Below are positions 33,984 to 40,522 of a DNA stretch of 40,522 bases, in pieces. The DNA is from Chloroflexota bacterium (GTDB taxonomy: Bacteria; Chloroflexota; Anaerolineae; Promineifilales; Promineifilaceae). The notes beneath the pieces are model-generated. The model did not search any database and was not told the DNA's origin. It saw only the letters and a program-made list of their open reading frames with translations. The stretch's first letter is position 1, and every line of letters starts with the position of its first letter. A program made the translations under genes and the position numbers. The stretch lies in NCBI GenBank assembly GCA_009937635.1, contig JAACFF010000010.1, positions 1 through 40,522 of the forward strand. Reading direction: 5' to 3'.

Positions 33984-35441
33984 ATGCTTGTCGTACTATC
34001 CGATCTTCACTTTGAAGAAGAAGCCGCCAACCAAATCCTCGGTGATGGTAACTTGCCCCCTCTAGAGTTCCATCGAAACTTGCCTGCAAAACCCTATCAA
34101 CTCCTGATTGCCCATTTGGCTGCCGAAGCGAAACGTAATGCTGCTCAGCGTCTCGATTTCGTGTTGGCCGGGGATATATTCGACTTACACCGCACCGGGC
34201 TCTGGTTCACCGAGAATCCCGCTGGCGCCCGTCCTTATGTCACCACGTCGGACGTCAGCCCGCAGCTTGAGGCGCTGCTACTACGTATCATACGTGGCAT
34301 TAGTCATGAAAAAAATGTGTCTGCTGTCCTGGAACTGTTGCAATTGCTAAGTTCCGGAAAGTACATTGATGAAAATGGTGAGCAACAGCCTTTTCCCGTC
34401 CCTGTGGAACTACGCTACGTCCCCGGGAATCACGACCGCTTGATCAACGCTTCGCCGGCAATTCGTCAAGCGATTCGAGAAGCTTTGGGTCATCGTGAGC
34501 ATGGCGCTCTTTTTCCCTATGTATTAGCTGTCGAGCCGGAACAAGCGCTAATCCGCCATGGTCACGAATATGATTACGCGAATTTTTCCGTTGATCACCG
34601 CGATACCGCAGAATTTCCCGCTCATTTGCCGGCTCGCCAATACCAGGATCCTACCTTCGGCGATTTTGCCACGGTAGATATCGCATCACGCCTGCCATTC
34701 ATGTTTCGTCAATACCATGGTGATGCCAATATCCTCGCCGATCTGACCTTGCGAACGCTCTATCTGCGCTTATTAGAGTTTGACGATTTGCGTCCATTGA
34801 CGGCCATCTTTAACTTCTTCGTTTACGCCGATGGTCTCTTGATCGATCGCTATGAAGCGTGGCGAGCGATCGAACCTGTTATCATAAATTTGTTGGAAGA
34901 ATTGCAAGATGATCCTTATATGCTGGGCTGGTTAGAATCCTTCGATAAGAAGTGGTGCCTGGACATGATTGATGCCATTCAGGCCGTTTTCGCAGCGAAA
35001 CCATGGCGCTGGACGAGTAAACACATTCCCCTAGACCTCGCTGAGGCCATTGCTGTTAAAGCCTTGAACAGCACGGCCCGTCGTCCAGGCGTTGAACTTT
35101 ACGCAGCACGGGAAAACACAATTCGCAATGGACAACATCGCTTCTTGATCGCCGGTCACACCCATCGCCCTCAAGTGGCATTAATTGCCAACGACCATTT
35201 CGGTGAACGTTATTACGTAGATACCGGAACTTGGCGCAACCGTGTGCCGGCCACGCCAGATTATCGGCAATTCGGCCGTCTGAAGTCCCTGAACTATGTA
35301 ATCGTTTACGGTCCCGATGAAGACCGCGGAGCCTTGCCCGATGATAGCGAAAAGATCGCCTCCTTCGATTTTTGGTCCGGCTCGACGCAAGGCTGGGAGC
35401 GCGACCGTCTGGGGATCAAGGCACTGGATAGCATCAGGTAA
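33984..35441 (+). CDS. Calcineurin-like metallophosphoesterase
   Basis: A 485-residue phosphoesterase with the five metal-binding motifs in order: SDLHF (6-10), AGDIFD (about 62-67), VPGNHDR (about 150), RHGHEYD (about 191) and AGHTHRP (about 394). Between the last two lies a long helical insert of about 190 residues that is not part of the core, which points to a specific but unknown substrate. No signal peptide, so cytoplasmic. Ribosome site AGGAG. It ends 5 nt before speA, so both are one transcription unit; a role in polyamine metabolism is possible only by position. Confidence 0.9.
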   Translation: MLVVLSDLHFEEEAANQILGDGNLPPLEFHRNLPAKPYQLLIAHLAAEAKRNAAQRLDFVLAGDIFDLHRTGLWFTENPAGARPYVTTSDVSPQLEALLLRIIRGISHEKNVSAVLELLQLLSSGKYIDENGEQQPFPVPVELRYVPGNHDRLINASPAIRQAIREALGHREHGALFPYVLAVEPEQALIRHGHEYDYANFSVDHRDTAEFPAHLPARQYQDPTFGDFATVDIASRLPFMFRQYHGDANILADLTLRTLYLRLLEFDDLRPLTAIFNFFVYADGLLIDRYEAWRAIEPVIINLLEELQDDPYMLGWLESFDKKWCLDMIDAIQAVFAAKPWRWTSKHIPLDLAEAIAVKALNSTARRPGVELYAARENTIRNGQHRFLIAGHTHRPQVALIANDHFGERYYVDTGTWRNRVPATPDYRQFGRLKSLNYVIVYGPDEDRGALPDDSEKIASFDFWSGSTQGWERDRLGIKALDSIR

Positions 35442-35446
35442 ACATT

Positions 35447-36931
35447 ATGCCCACCACAAACACAGACACAACTGCCAAAGAAACACGCCCGGTCATAGGC
35501 TGGGAACAGGAGTCACCAGTTCCTGATGGCCACCGCTTCAATTCCACCCTTCACGTAAACGACGGCCGTCTCCTTTTCGACGATCTCGACCTGAGCCAAA
35601 TTCTCGCAAATGGCGTACAGATTCCGGGCCTGGAACGTTCACTTCCCAGCCCCTTGGAGATCGTTTATCTTCCCATCATTCGCCGTCAGATTGACAAGAT
35701 GAACAATATCTTCGCTGAAGCTATCGTTGAAGTGGATTATGACGGCCGTTTCTATTACACCTATGCCTCAAAAGCCAACGCCGCCGAAGAAGTAATTCGT
35801 ACGACTCTGGGCGCGGGTGCGCATCATGAAATGTCCTCGACCGTCGACGTCAACATAGCTCGCATAATGATCAGACGTGGACTACTGACTCCTGACCGGC
35901 TGGTTGTTTGCAACGGCTTCAAGACCGTCGGAACCGATTATGCTCAAAACATCATTCGCCTCAAGCAAGAACATGCCAATGTTTTGCCCGTTGTAGAAGA
36001 TCTCGCTGAATTAACGCCGCTCATCGCTTCGGGCAAACCGTTTGATGTCGGTCTGAGGCAGAAGACTTACGGGCCCAACCTCACTGAAGAGCAAATGGAA
36101 GCAACCGATTCCCGTTTTGGATTGAACCTTGAAAACATTTGGAAGGCCGCCGATTACATCGCTGCCGCTCCAAATCTCAATCTGCGCCTCTACCATGCTA
36201 TGGTTGGCAGTCAAATATTGAATAAAGATGCTTTTGTGGATTATCTTACTCCTGGTATTGAGGTCTATGCCCGTTTGCGAAAACGATATCCGACGCTAAA
36301 CATATTTGACTTCGGTGGCGGTATGCCTGCGCCGTTGACTCTCAACTTTCAATTTGACCACCACGCATTTGCAGTTCGCCTCCTACAGACACTTAAGGAA
36401 ACCTGCCAACGTTACAGCGTACCTGTTCCACATGTAATGGGTGAGTTCGGCCGCTTCACAACAGCCGAACATGGTGCTCACCTCTTTAAGGTCATTTCAG
36501 TCAAAGAAAATAATTCGCGCTTCCCTTGGTACATCATCGATGGCTCAATCATGTCATCATTTCCCGATAGTTGGTGTCTAGGCGAACATTTTATTTGCTT
36601 GCCCCTCAATCACTTAGATCAGCCCTTCCAGCAAGTCCGGTTAGGCGGCATCACTTGCGATAGCGATGACGTCTATCCACCCAAAAAGAGCAACTCCCCC
36701 CTTTTCTTGCCGGTTGAAGCAAAGGATCTATATCTCGGTTTTTTCGGCATTGGCGCATATCAGGAGATGTTAGGCGGTGTAAAAGGCAGCAAACATTGTG
36801 TTTTACCCGAAGCATACGAGTTGCTCGTCGACCGCGCCCCCTCCGGCGAACACCAATTCCAGATTCTTCGTGGGCAAACGCCAGCCGATGTTCTCCGCAA
36901 TCTCGGATACCAGCCGGAGGAATCAACATGA
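35447..36931 (+). CDS. speA: Arginine decarboxylase, SpeA-like (short form)
   Basis: A 494-residue PLP enzyme of the alanine-racemase-fold decarboxylases. PLP-Lys109 is in YTYASKANA; FDFGGGMP binds the phosphate, and CDSDDVYPP (near 404) carries the Cys-Asp pair of the second active-site half. Blocks such as VCNGFK resemble biosynthetic arginine decarboxylases, but the protein is shorter than E. coli SpeA (about 660), lacking its inserted domain. It should make agmatine for polyamine synthesis; diaminopimelate or ornithine as substrate cannot be excluded. The stop overlaps a new ATG with an ideal ribosome site. Confidence 0.82.
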   Translation: MPTTNTDTTAKETRPVIGWEQESPVPDGHRFNSTLHVNDGRLLFDDLDLSQILANGVQIPGLERSLPSPLEIVYLPIIRRQIDKMNNIFAEAIVEVDYDGRFYYTYASKANAAEEVIRTTLGAGAHHEMSSTVDVNIARIMIRRGLLTPDRLVVCNGFKTVGTDYAQNIIRLKQEHANVLPVVEDLAELTPLIASGKPFDVGLRQKTYGPNLTEEQMEATDSRFGLNLENIWKAADYIAAAPNLNLRLYHAMVGSQILNKDAFVDYLTPGIEVYARLRKRYPTLNIFDFGGGMPAPLTLNFQFDHHAFAVRLLQTLKETCQRYSVPVPHVMGEFGRFTTAEHGAHLFKVISVKENNSRFPWYIIDGSIMSSFPDSWCLGEHFICLPLNHLDQPFQQVRLGGITCDSDDVYPPKKSNSPLFLPVEAKDLYLGFFGIGAYQEMLGGVKGSKHCVLPEAYELLVDRAPSGEHQFQILRGQTPADVLRNLGYQPEEST

Positions 36932-36987
36932 AATTGTTTTCACCAACAAATAATACAGAAGGAACTGATCGCTTGGCTGACAGCTGA
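36928..36987 (+). CDS. 19-codon reading frame with ideal ribosome site: gene-start remnant or leader peptide
   Basis: ATG 36928 overlaps the speA stop (ATGA) and has GGAGG (36916-36920) exactly 7 nt upstream, among the best start contexts in the window. The frame encodes only MKLFSPTNNTEGTDRLADS and stops at 36987 inside a short GCTGAC repeat. Such a start would suit a full gene coupled to speA, for example agmatine processing, of which only the beginning remains. Alternatively it is a translated leader peptide for the methyltransferase gene. No known family. Confidence 0.4.
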   Translation: MKLFSPTNNTEGTDRLADS

Positions 36988-37005
36988 CGACTGATTGCTG
37001 ACAGC
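36976..37005. repeat. Short GCTGACAGC repeat
   Basis: GCTGACAGC occurs at 36976-36984 and 36997-37005, and GCTGAC once more between (36983-36988). It marks the junction where the preceding frame ends. Confidence 0.6.
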
Positions 37006-37030
37006 CATTATCCTAGGAGAATCTTTGCTC

Positions 37031-37636
37031 GTGTACCAGAGCATCAAGCAAGAGCTTCGCAAGACTTACGACCTTTCAGCCACCGATCGTGACGGGAGAG
37101 ATATCTCCCTATGGAAACAGGAAGAGCGGCAGTCCTTTCTTGAACTCATCAAAAAAGAGCAAAAGACAACCCTCCTGGAAATCGGGGCTGGCCCGGGCAA
37201 AGATAGCAGATTCTTCCAGGATCATGATTTACAGGTTATAAGTACAGACCTCTCGCCGCAAATGGTACAGTTGTGTCGTGCGAAGGGGCTGGAAGCCTAT
37301 GTAATGGACTTCCTTAATCTGAATTTTCCTGACACGCATTTTGATGCTGTTTATGCGCTCAACTGCCTGCTCCACGTTCCCAAGGTCGAACTACCGGCCG
37401 TTTTGACCGCCATTCATCGTATCCTAAAACCCTCGGGGCTTTTCTTCATGGGTGTATATGGTGGATATGCCAGTGAGGGTATCTGGCAAGATGATCACCT
37501 CACACCCCAACGTTATTTTTCGCTATACCCTGATGACCAGATTCAGGCTATTGTTTCCAATACATTCACTGTTCACGATTTCAAGATCGTCAAGCTGCCC
37601 GAGTCTGCTCGCCGGACATGCATTTCCAGCGCCTGA
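37031..37636 (+). CDS. Class I SAM-dependent methyltransferase with frameshifted C-terminus
   Basis: Motif I LLEIGAGPGKDSRFF and motif II STDLSPQMVQLC bind S-adenosylmethionine; LNCLLHVPK and ILKPSGLFFMGVYGG complete the Rossmann methyltransferase core. Substrate unknown. GTG 37031 is taken as the start (AGGAG 37015-37019, 11 nt upstream); TTG 37025 is equally possible (5 nt). In frame, the tail reads LPESARRTCISSA and stops at 37636, but one frame over the bases 37615-37653 encode DMHFQRLILRKL and a stop, which is the usual hydrophobic-basic end of such proteins. A small indel near 37606-37615 is therefore likely. Only the last strand is affected, so the protein may still fold. Confidence 0.75.
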   Translation: MYQSIKQELRKTYDLSATDRDGRDISLWKQEERQSFLELIKKEQKTTLLEIGAGPGKDSRFFQDHDLQVISTDLSPQMVQLCRAKGLEAYVMDFLNLNFPDTHFDAVYALNCLLHVPKVELPAVLTAIHRILKPSGLFFMGVYGGYASEGIWQDDHLTPQRYFSLYPDDQIQAIVSNTFTVHDFKIVKLPESARRTCISSA

Positions 37637-37746
37637 TTTTGCGTAAGCTATGAGTAAGATCTCACAACCTACCGCGATTGGTCTCCGTATAGAACTGTAG
37701 ATATGGAGGTGAAACCCCGTTTACAGCAATACCAGGCCATATATGA

Positions 37747-37755
37747 TGGTACAAT
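37747..37755 (+). promoter_or_regulatory. Possible extended -10 of the substrate-binding/OmpA operon
   Basis: TGG followed by TACAAT (37750-37755), the same extended -10 form as at 14308-14316. No -35 at normal spacing. It lies 135 bp before the ATG at 37890. Confidence 0.3.
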
Positions 37756-37835
37756 GGCTAATACGAATTCGCTCGCCAATTTCTTATTCGGCGTATTGTG
37801 CGAAATCTTGACGCGGAGAGGTCGCCAAACGACAT

Positions 37836-37877
37836 GTTTTCTGTTGACCGTTTACTGTTGAATGTTTACTGTTTTCA
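37836..37877 (+). repeat. Three tandem 14-bp units with core GTTTACTGTT
   Basis: Units with a period of 14 bp: a diverged first unit (TTTTCTGTTGACC), then GTTTACTGTTGAAT (37850-37863) and GTTTACTGTTTTC (37864-37876). The array directly precedes the ribosome site GAGGAG (37878-37883). The same core occurs as an inverted pair at 6434-6511. Confidence 0.65.
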
Positions 37878-37889
37878 GAGGAGCAATCC

Positions 37890-39530
37890 ATGCAACTAGA
37901 TAGAACACGCATAATCTTCCTGGCCATCATCGGCCTCACATTGGTAGTCATCTGTGGCGCACTAGGTTACAGCTTTTACAACAGCCAGGTCAACCAGCCA
38001 CAAGCAACGCCCATCGCCGCGAGCGAACAAGGGTCGACGACTCCTTCAGATTCGGAGCCCGAAACGCCTTCTGTTCAGCTAGATTCTCCTGAACCCATCT
38101 TTGGGCCGAACCACGATCCCACAGACGGCTTGCCCACGTACATTTGCGGTGCTGACTCATTTGGCAGCTACTTCACCTTGCAACAAATGCAAATGTCAGG
38201 AAAAGACATCGAGCATGGATTTCATCTCGGCATCGTACCCTTTTTTCTAGACGACGATCCCGCCTATGAAGTCTCAGAAGAACAGCGCACTGCCCTGCTC
38301 AATTCGGGCCAATGGAATTGCCTGTTAACGACGCTCGACTCGGTGGCGCTGACCAGCCCAGGGGTCATTACTGCTATCGTTGATGAGAGTGCCGGCGCAG
38401 ATCAACTATGGGCTCGTGATGCCGATACGATTAACGATTTGAAGAACAAGCGTATTACATTTTCCCGTGGCAGCGTTGGTGAGTATTTTGTCTACTACGC
38501 CCTCTCCATCGCTCAGCTCAGTCCTCGCGCTGACGTGACGCTGGTGCCCCAAGATGGTGTGGCCGAAGCCGTCGAATTTTTTAATAGCGGCCAGGCCGAC
38601 GTCGTCTCCGGCTGGGAGCCAGACATCTATGATGCCGAAAGCAGCGGTGGACTGTCCTTATTGAGTTCAAACCAGCTGCGTATTGTGATGGACGTAATCG
38701 TAACTTCGCGCCAGTCTATTAGCGAAGATGCTGAACTGGTGCAAAACTTCCATGACGCATGGTTTGATACGCTGAAAGCACAAGTTGAGGATTTTGACCT
38801 GGCCGCCGAGCAAATCGCTAGTTGGGAACACAATGATTGGAGTTTTGTTTATCCAGAAACGGCCTCTGACGATTTCAAAGCCTGGCTCGAAAGCGTTGCC
38901 CAGGCCGATTTGGGCGACAACGCCTTTGTCATGCGTGATACCCGACCCTTGATTAGCCGTTTGGAAATTGCACGCCGTGTTTGGGCTGCGTCCGATCTAT
39001 CAGTACCAGCCGACGACATCAACGACCTGATCAACCCTGGATTCGTGCTACGCGCTGCTGAACAAGCAGGCTTGCAGGCCAACGGTGATCCCGTAAATGA
39101 CACCTTTTCCCTATCCTCCCGTCTGGACCTTACCGGAGTGGCCACCAGTGATGCGGAAACTCTGGCTGTTTTACCCTGTCGAACTTTCACCTTCTTGCCT
39201 GAATCAACGGAACTGACTCTGGAATCGCGTCGCATTTTGGACAGCTGCGTCGTCCCAACACTTTCCCAGAGCGTAGGTCTGTTTCTACGCGTGCAAGGCT
39301 CCTCCGCCTGGCCGGCCAATGAGCCGCCGTATACGGAAGACGAGATTATTGAGGTGGCGGAGGGTCGCGCCGAATCAGTGGTAGATTATCTCGTAACCCA
39401 AGGCATCGATCCAGCCCGCTTCATCGCCGAAGCGACACTCCCGCCTGAAGAACGCCGTAACACGGATGACCCCTCATTACAACGCCTGGATCGCTTCGTG
39501 GAATTGACCTTGATTACCGCCGGTCGCTAA
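37890..39530 (+). CDS. Membrane-anchored fusion of a NMT1/TauA-type substrate-binding domain and an OmpA-like domain
   Basis: A 546-residue protein: N-terminal membrane anchor (about 8-28) not followed by a clear cleavage site, a Thr/Pro/Glu/Ser-rich linker (30-75), then a periplasmic-binding domain of the NitT/TauT type (about 80-420; TFSRGSVGEYFVYYAL, GQADVVSGWEPDIY) and an OmpA-like domain (about 430-546) with the typical AEGRAESVVDYLVTQGIDPARF-type helix, split here as AEGRAESVVDYL and GIDPARF. The first domain binds a small ligand, the second usually binds peptidoglycan. No permease or ATPase gene is seen, so it may act as a sensor or scaffold and not in transport. Ribosome site GAGGAG is 6 nt before the ATG. 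21 bp before the next substrate-binding gene. Confidence 0.85.
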   Translation: MQLDRTRIIFLAIIGLTLVVICGALGYSFYNSQVNQPQATPIAASEQGSTTPSDSEPETPSVQLDSPEPIFGPNHDPTDGLPTYICGADSFGSYFTLQQMQMSGKDIEHGFHLGIVPFFLDDDPAYEVSEEQRTALLNSGQWNCLLTTLDSVALTSPGVITAIVDESAGADQLWARDADTINDLKNKRITFSRGSVGEYFVYYALSIAQLSPRADVTLVPQDGVAEAVEFFNSGQADVVSGWEPDIYDAESSGGLSLLSSNQLRIVMDVIVTSRQSISEDAELVQNFHDAWFDTLKAQVEDFDLAAEQIASWEHNDWSFVYPETASDDFKAWLESVAQADLGDNAFVMRDTRPLISRLEIARRVWAASDLSVPADDINDLINPGFVLRAAEQAGLQANGDPVNDTFSLSSRLDLTGVATSDAETLAVLPCRTFTFLPESTELTLESRRILDSCVVPTLSQSVGLFLRVQGSSAWPANEPPYTEDEIIEVAEGRAESVVDYLVTQGIDPARFIAEATLPPEERRNTDDPSLQRLDRFVELTLITAGR

Positions 39531-39551
39531 ACCTTTATCGAGCTCACTCGC

Positions 39552-40522
39552 ATGGAAAAGACGATGAACCACCCAAATTATCGCACCCTATTCTTTCTAG
39601 CCCTCCTATTGGCTTTCCCTGCCATGGCTTGTGGCCTTTTCGATGGCACTGCGTCCGGAGAACCTCCTCGCGATGCGGCCATAGTCGAAGTAATGGCCAA
39701 TACTAGCCTCACCCCCTGGCTGGAAACGGCCGTAGCCGACTTCAACGCCGCCAAAATCGAAACGAGCGATGGCTCACAAGCCTTTGCCATCCTCAATCCA
39801 GTCGAATCTGGTCAGGCCATCAGCGTCTTAGCCAATGACCCAACTTCTGCCACGCTCTGGATTCCCGACGACGTGGTGTGGAAAGATCTTCTTGCCGACC
39901 AGGGCAACAACAACTTTAGCGCGGATTGCATCAGCGTTGCCGAAAGCCCATTGGTAATAGGGATGTGGCGTCCGGTAGCCGAATCACTTGGCTGGCCCGG
40001 CCTGCCTATTGGTTGGCTCGATATCGGCAGCTTGGCCGCCGATCCGCAAGCCTGGTCCTATTACAGCGGTGGTGAATATGGCGACGCTTTGCGGATGAGC
40101 CATGCCCATCCCGGACTTGCTGGTTCCGGAACCAGCACCTTGCTTGCCGTGGTACAGGCGGCCCAATCCAAGAGCGATGCCGTAACCACTGCAGACATTG
40201 CTCAACCCATCGTCCAGGCATCTGTCGGCGCCTTTGAGAGCGCGGTCTCCGCTTTTAATCCTAGTACCGATAATCTCGGCCGAATCATGAGTGAGCGAGG
40301 TCCAAATTATTTGGGCGCAGCCGTGATGTATGAAAGCACGGTGATTCAGCACGGAAACGATGAAATCGTGCCAATCTACCCCCTTGAGGGGACTTTTATG
40401 GCCACCCACCCTGCTTGCCTCAACCAGGCTGTCGATGCCAAGACCCAAGAAGCGGCCGAATTATTCCGCGATTCGCTCCTAAGCGAACTGATTCAGCAAA
40501 CAGCCCTGGATTTCGGCTTGCG
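39552..40522 (+). CDS. Extracellular substrate-binding lipoprotein, C-terminus cut by window edge
   Basis: The frame is open from ATG 39552 (or ATG 39564) to the window end, 323 codons. The N-terminus is a signal peptide with a lipobox-like AMAC before GLFDG, so probably a lipoprotein. The rest resembles a class II extracellular solute-binding protein: EVMANTSLTPWLETAVADFN, then LWIPDDVVWKDLL, GSGTSTLLAVVQAA and NYLGAAVMYE. Similar proteins that I know carry a von Willebrand A domain after the binding domain; that part would lie outside the window and is inference. It forms an operon with the substrate-binding/OmpA fusion upstream. Confidence 0.8.
   Translation, partial: MEKTMNHPNYRTLFFLALLLAFPAMACGLFDGTASGEPPRDAAIVEVMANTSLTPWLETAVADFNAAKIETSDGSQAFAILNPVESGQAISVLANDPTSATLWIPDDVVWKDLLADQGNNNFSADCISVAESPLVIGMWRPVAESLGWPGLPIGWLDIGSLAADPQAWSYYSGGEYGDALRMSHAHPGLAGSGTSTLLAVVQAAQSKSDAVTTADIAQPIVQASVGAFESAVSAFNPSTDNLGRIMSERGPNYLGAAVMYESTVIQHGNDEIVPIYPLEGTFMATHPACLNQAVDAKTQEAAELFRDSLLSELIQQTALDFGL

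Larger units (their letters stand above)
2274..39733. repeat. Dispersed 8-bp palindrome ACGGCCGT, 16 exact copies
   Basis: Exact copies start at 2274, 4238, 4673, 7237, 10377, 12705, 15627, 17762, 25446, 29423, 29940, 32591, 33526, 35562, 35742 and 39726. All lie inside genes, on both coding strands. Many further copies of the core CGGCCG with another outer base (TCGGCCGT, ACGGCCGA, ACGGCCGC) were seen. At equal base frequencies about 0.6 copies would be expected in this length. Count made by eye, so it is a minimum. Confidence 0.85.

Noticed and set aside
37703-37861. 52-codon frame before the substrate-binding/OmpA gene (starts MEVKPRLQQY)
   Set aside because: No ribosome site, runs into the tandem GTTTACTGTT array, and no recognisable family; more likely noncoding.
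1-40522. CRISPR arrays, tRNA or rRNA genes, insertion sequences, prophage genes
   Set aside because: Looked for regularly spaced repeats, T-loop-like GGTTCGAATCC sequences, transposase or integrase motifs; none found.

Overview
The window looks like a chromosomal segment of a Chloroflexota bacterium (Anaerolineae, Caldilineae or Ardenticatenia-like). This is an inference from gene content and style, not from a marker gene: a Ycf45-type R3H ATPase beside tmk, an FmdB zinc ribbon next to gmk, a YfhO-type membrane protein, a DUF1028 protein, a fused E1 alpha/beta 2-oxoacid dehydrogenase, several promoters sitting directly on start codons, and mid-range GC. There are no rRNA, tRNA, CRISPR, phage or IS genes. 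Most genes are housekeeping.

Layout. 1-3973 (-): one very large secreted subtilase, cut by the left edge and open in one frame for 1324 codons. 4112-5710 (+): lactate permease, whose stop codon overlaps that of gmk (5707-6363, -). Then FmdB-like zinc ribbon (+) and a minus-strand operon GNAT protein > R3H ATPase > tmk (10389 to 6937). 10669-14213 (+): sdhCDAB with a strong terminator. 14388-17071 (+): patatin-like protein, holB and an M50-like membrane protein. 17344-20756 (+): HisN-like phosphatase, YfhO-like membrane protein and a decayed NUDIX gene; palindromic repeats lie on both sides of this block. 21048-25554 (+): lipoprotein, fused E1 and E2 of a 2-oxoacid dehydrogenase. 30373-25617 (-): operon folC > lon > DUF1028. 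30574-33818: small membrane protein (+), small unknown protein (-), murJ (+), nitrilase-family amidase (-). 33984-37653 (+): metallophosphoesterase, arginine decarboxylase, a 19-codon orphan reading frame with a very good ribosome site, and a methyltransferase with a frameshifted tail. 37890-40522 (+): membrane-anchored substrate-binding/OmpA fusion and the start of a second substrate-binding lipoprotein, cut by the right edge.

Functions connect only loosely: respiration and carbon flow (lactate uptake, 2-oxoacid dehydrogenase, succinate dehydrogenase), nucleotide and DNA metabolism (gmk, tmk, holB, folC), envelope (MurJ, YfhO, lipoproteins, subtilase) and polyamine synthesis (SpeA).

I see no clear-cut new defence or mobile system. 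The most unusual signals are: a strongly over-represented 8-bp palindrome ACGGCCGT (16 exact copies found by eye); a composite double-hairpin repeat in two intergenic regions; three enzymes that have lost a key catalytic or metal-binding residue by what could be one base change (patatin Asp to Gly, M50-like Glu to Gln, E1 TPP-motif Asp to Asn); several small lesions (NUDIX pseudogene, methyltransferase frameshift, 16-bp duplication over a start codon, orphan start after speA); and the substrate-binding/OmpA pair at the right edge, which is the best candidate for a poorly described system.
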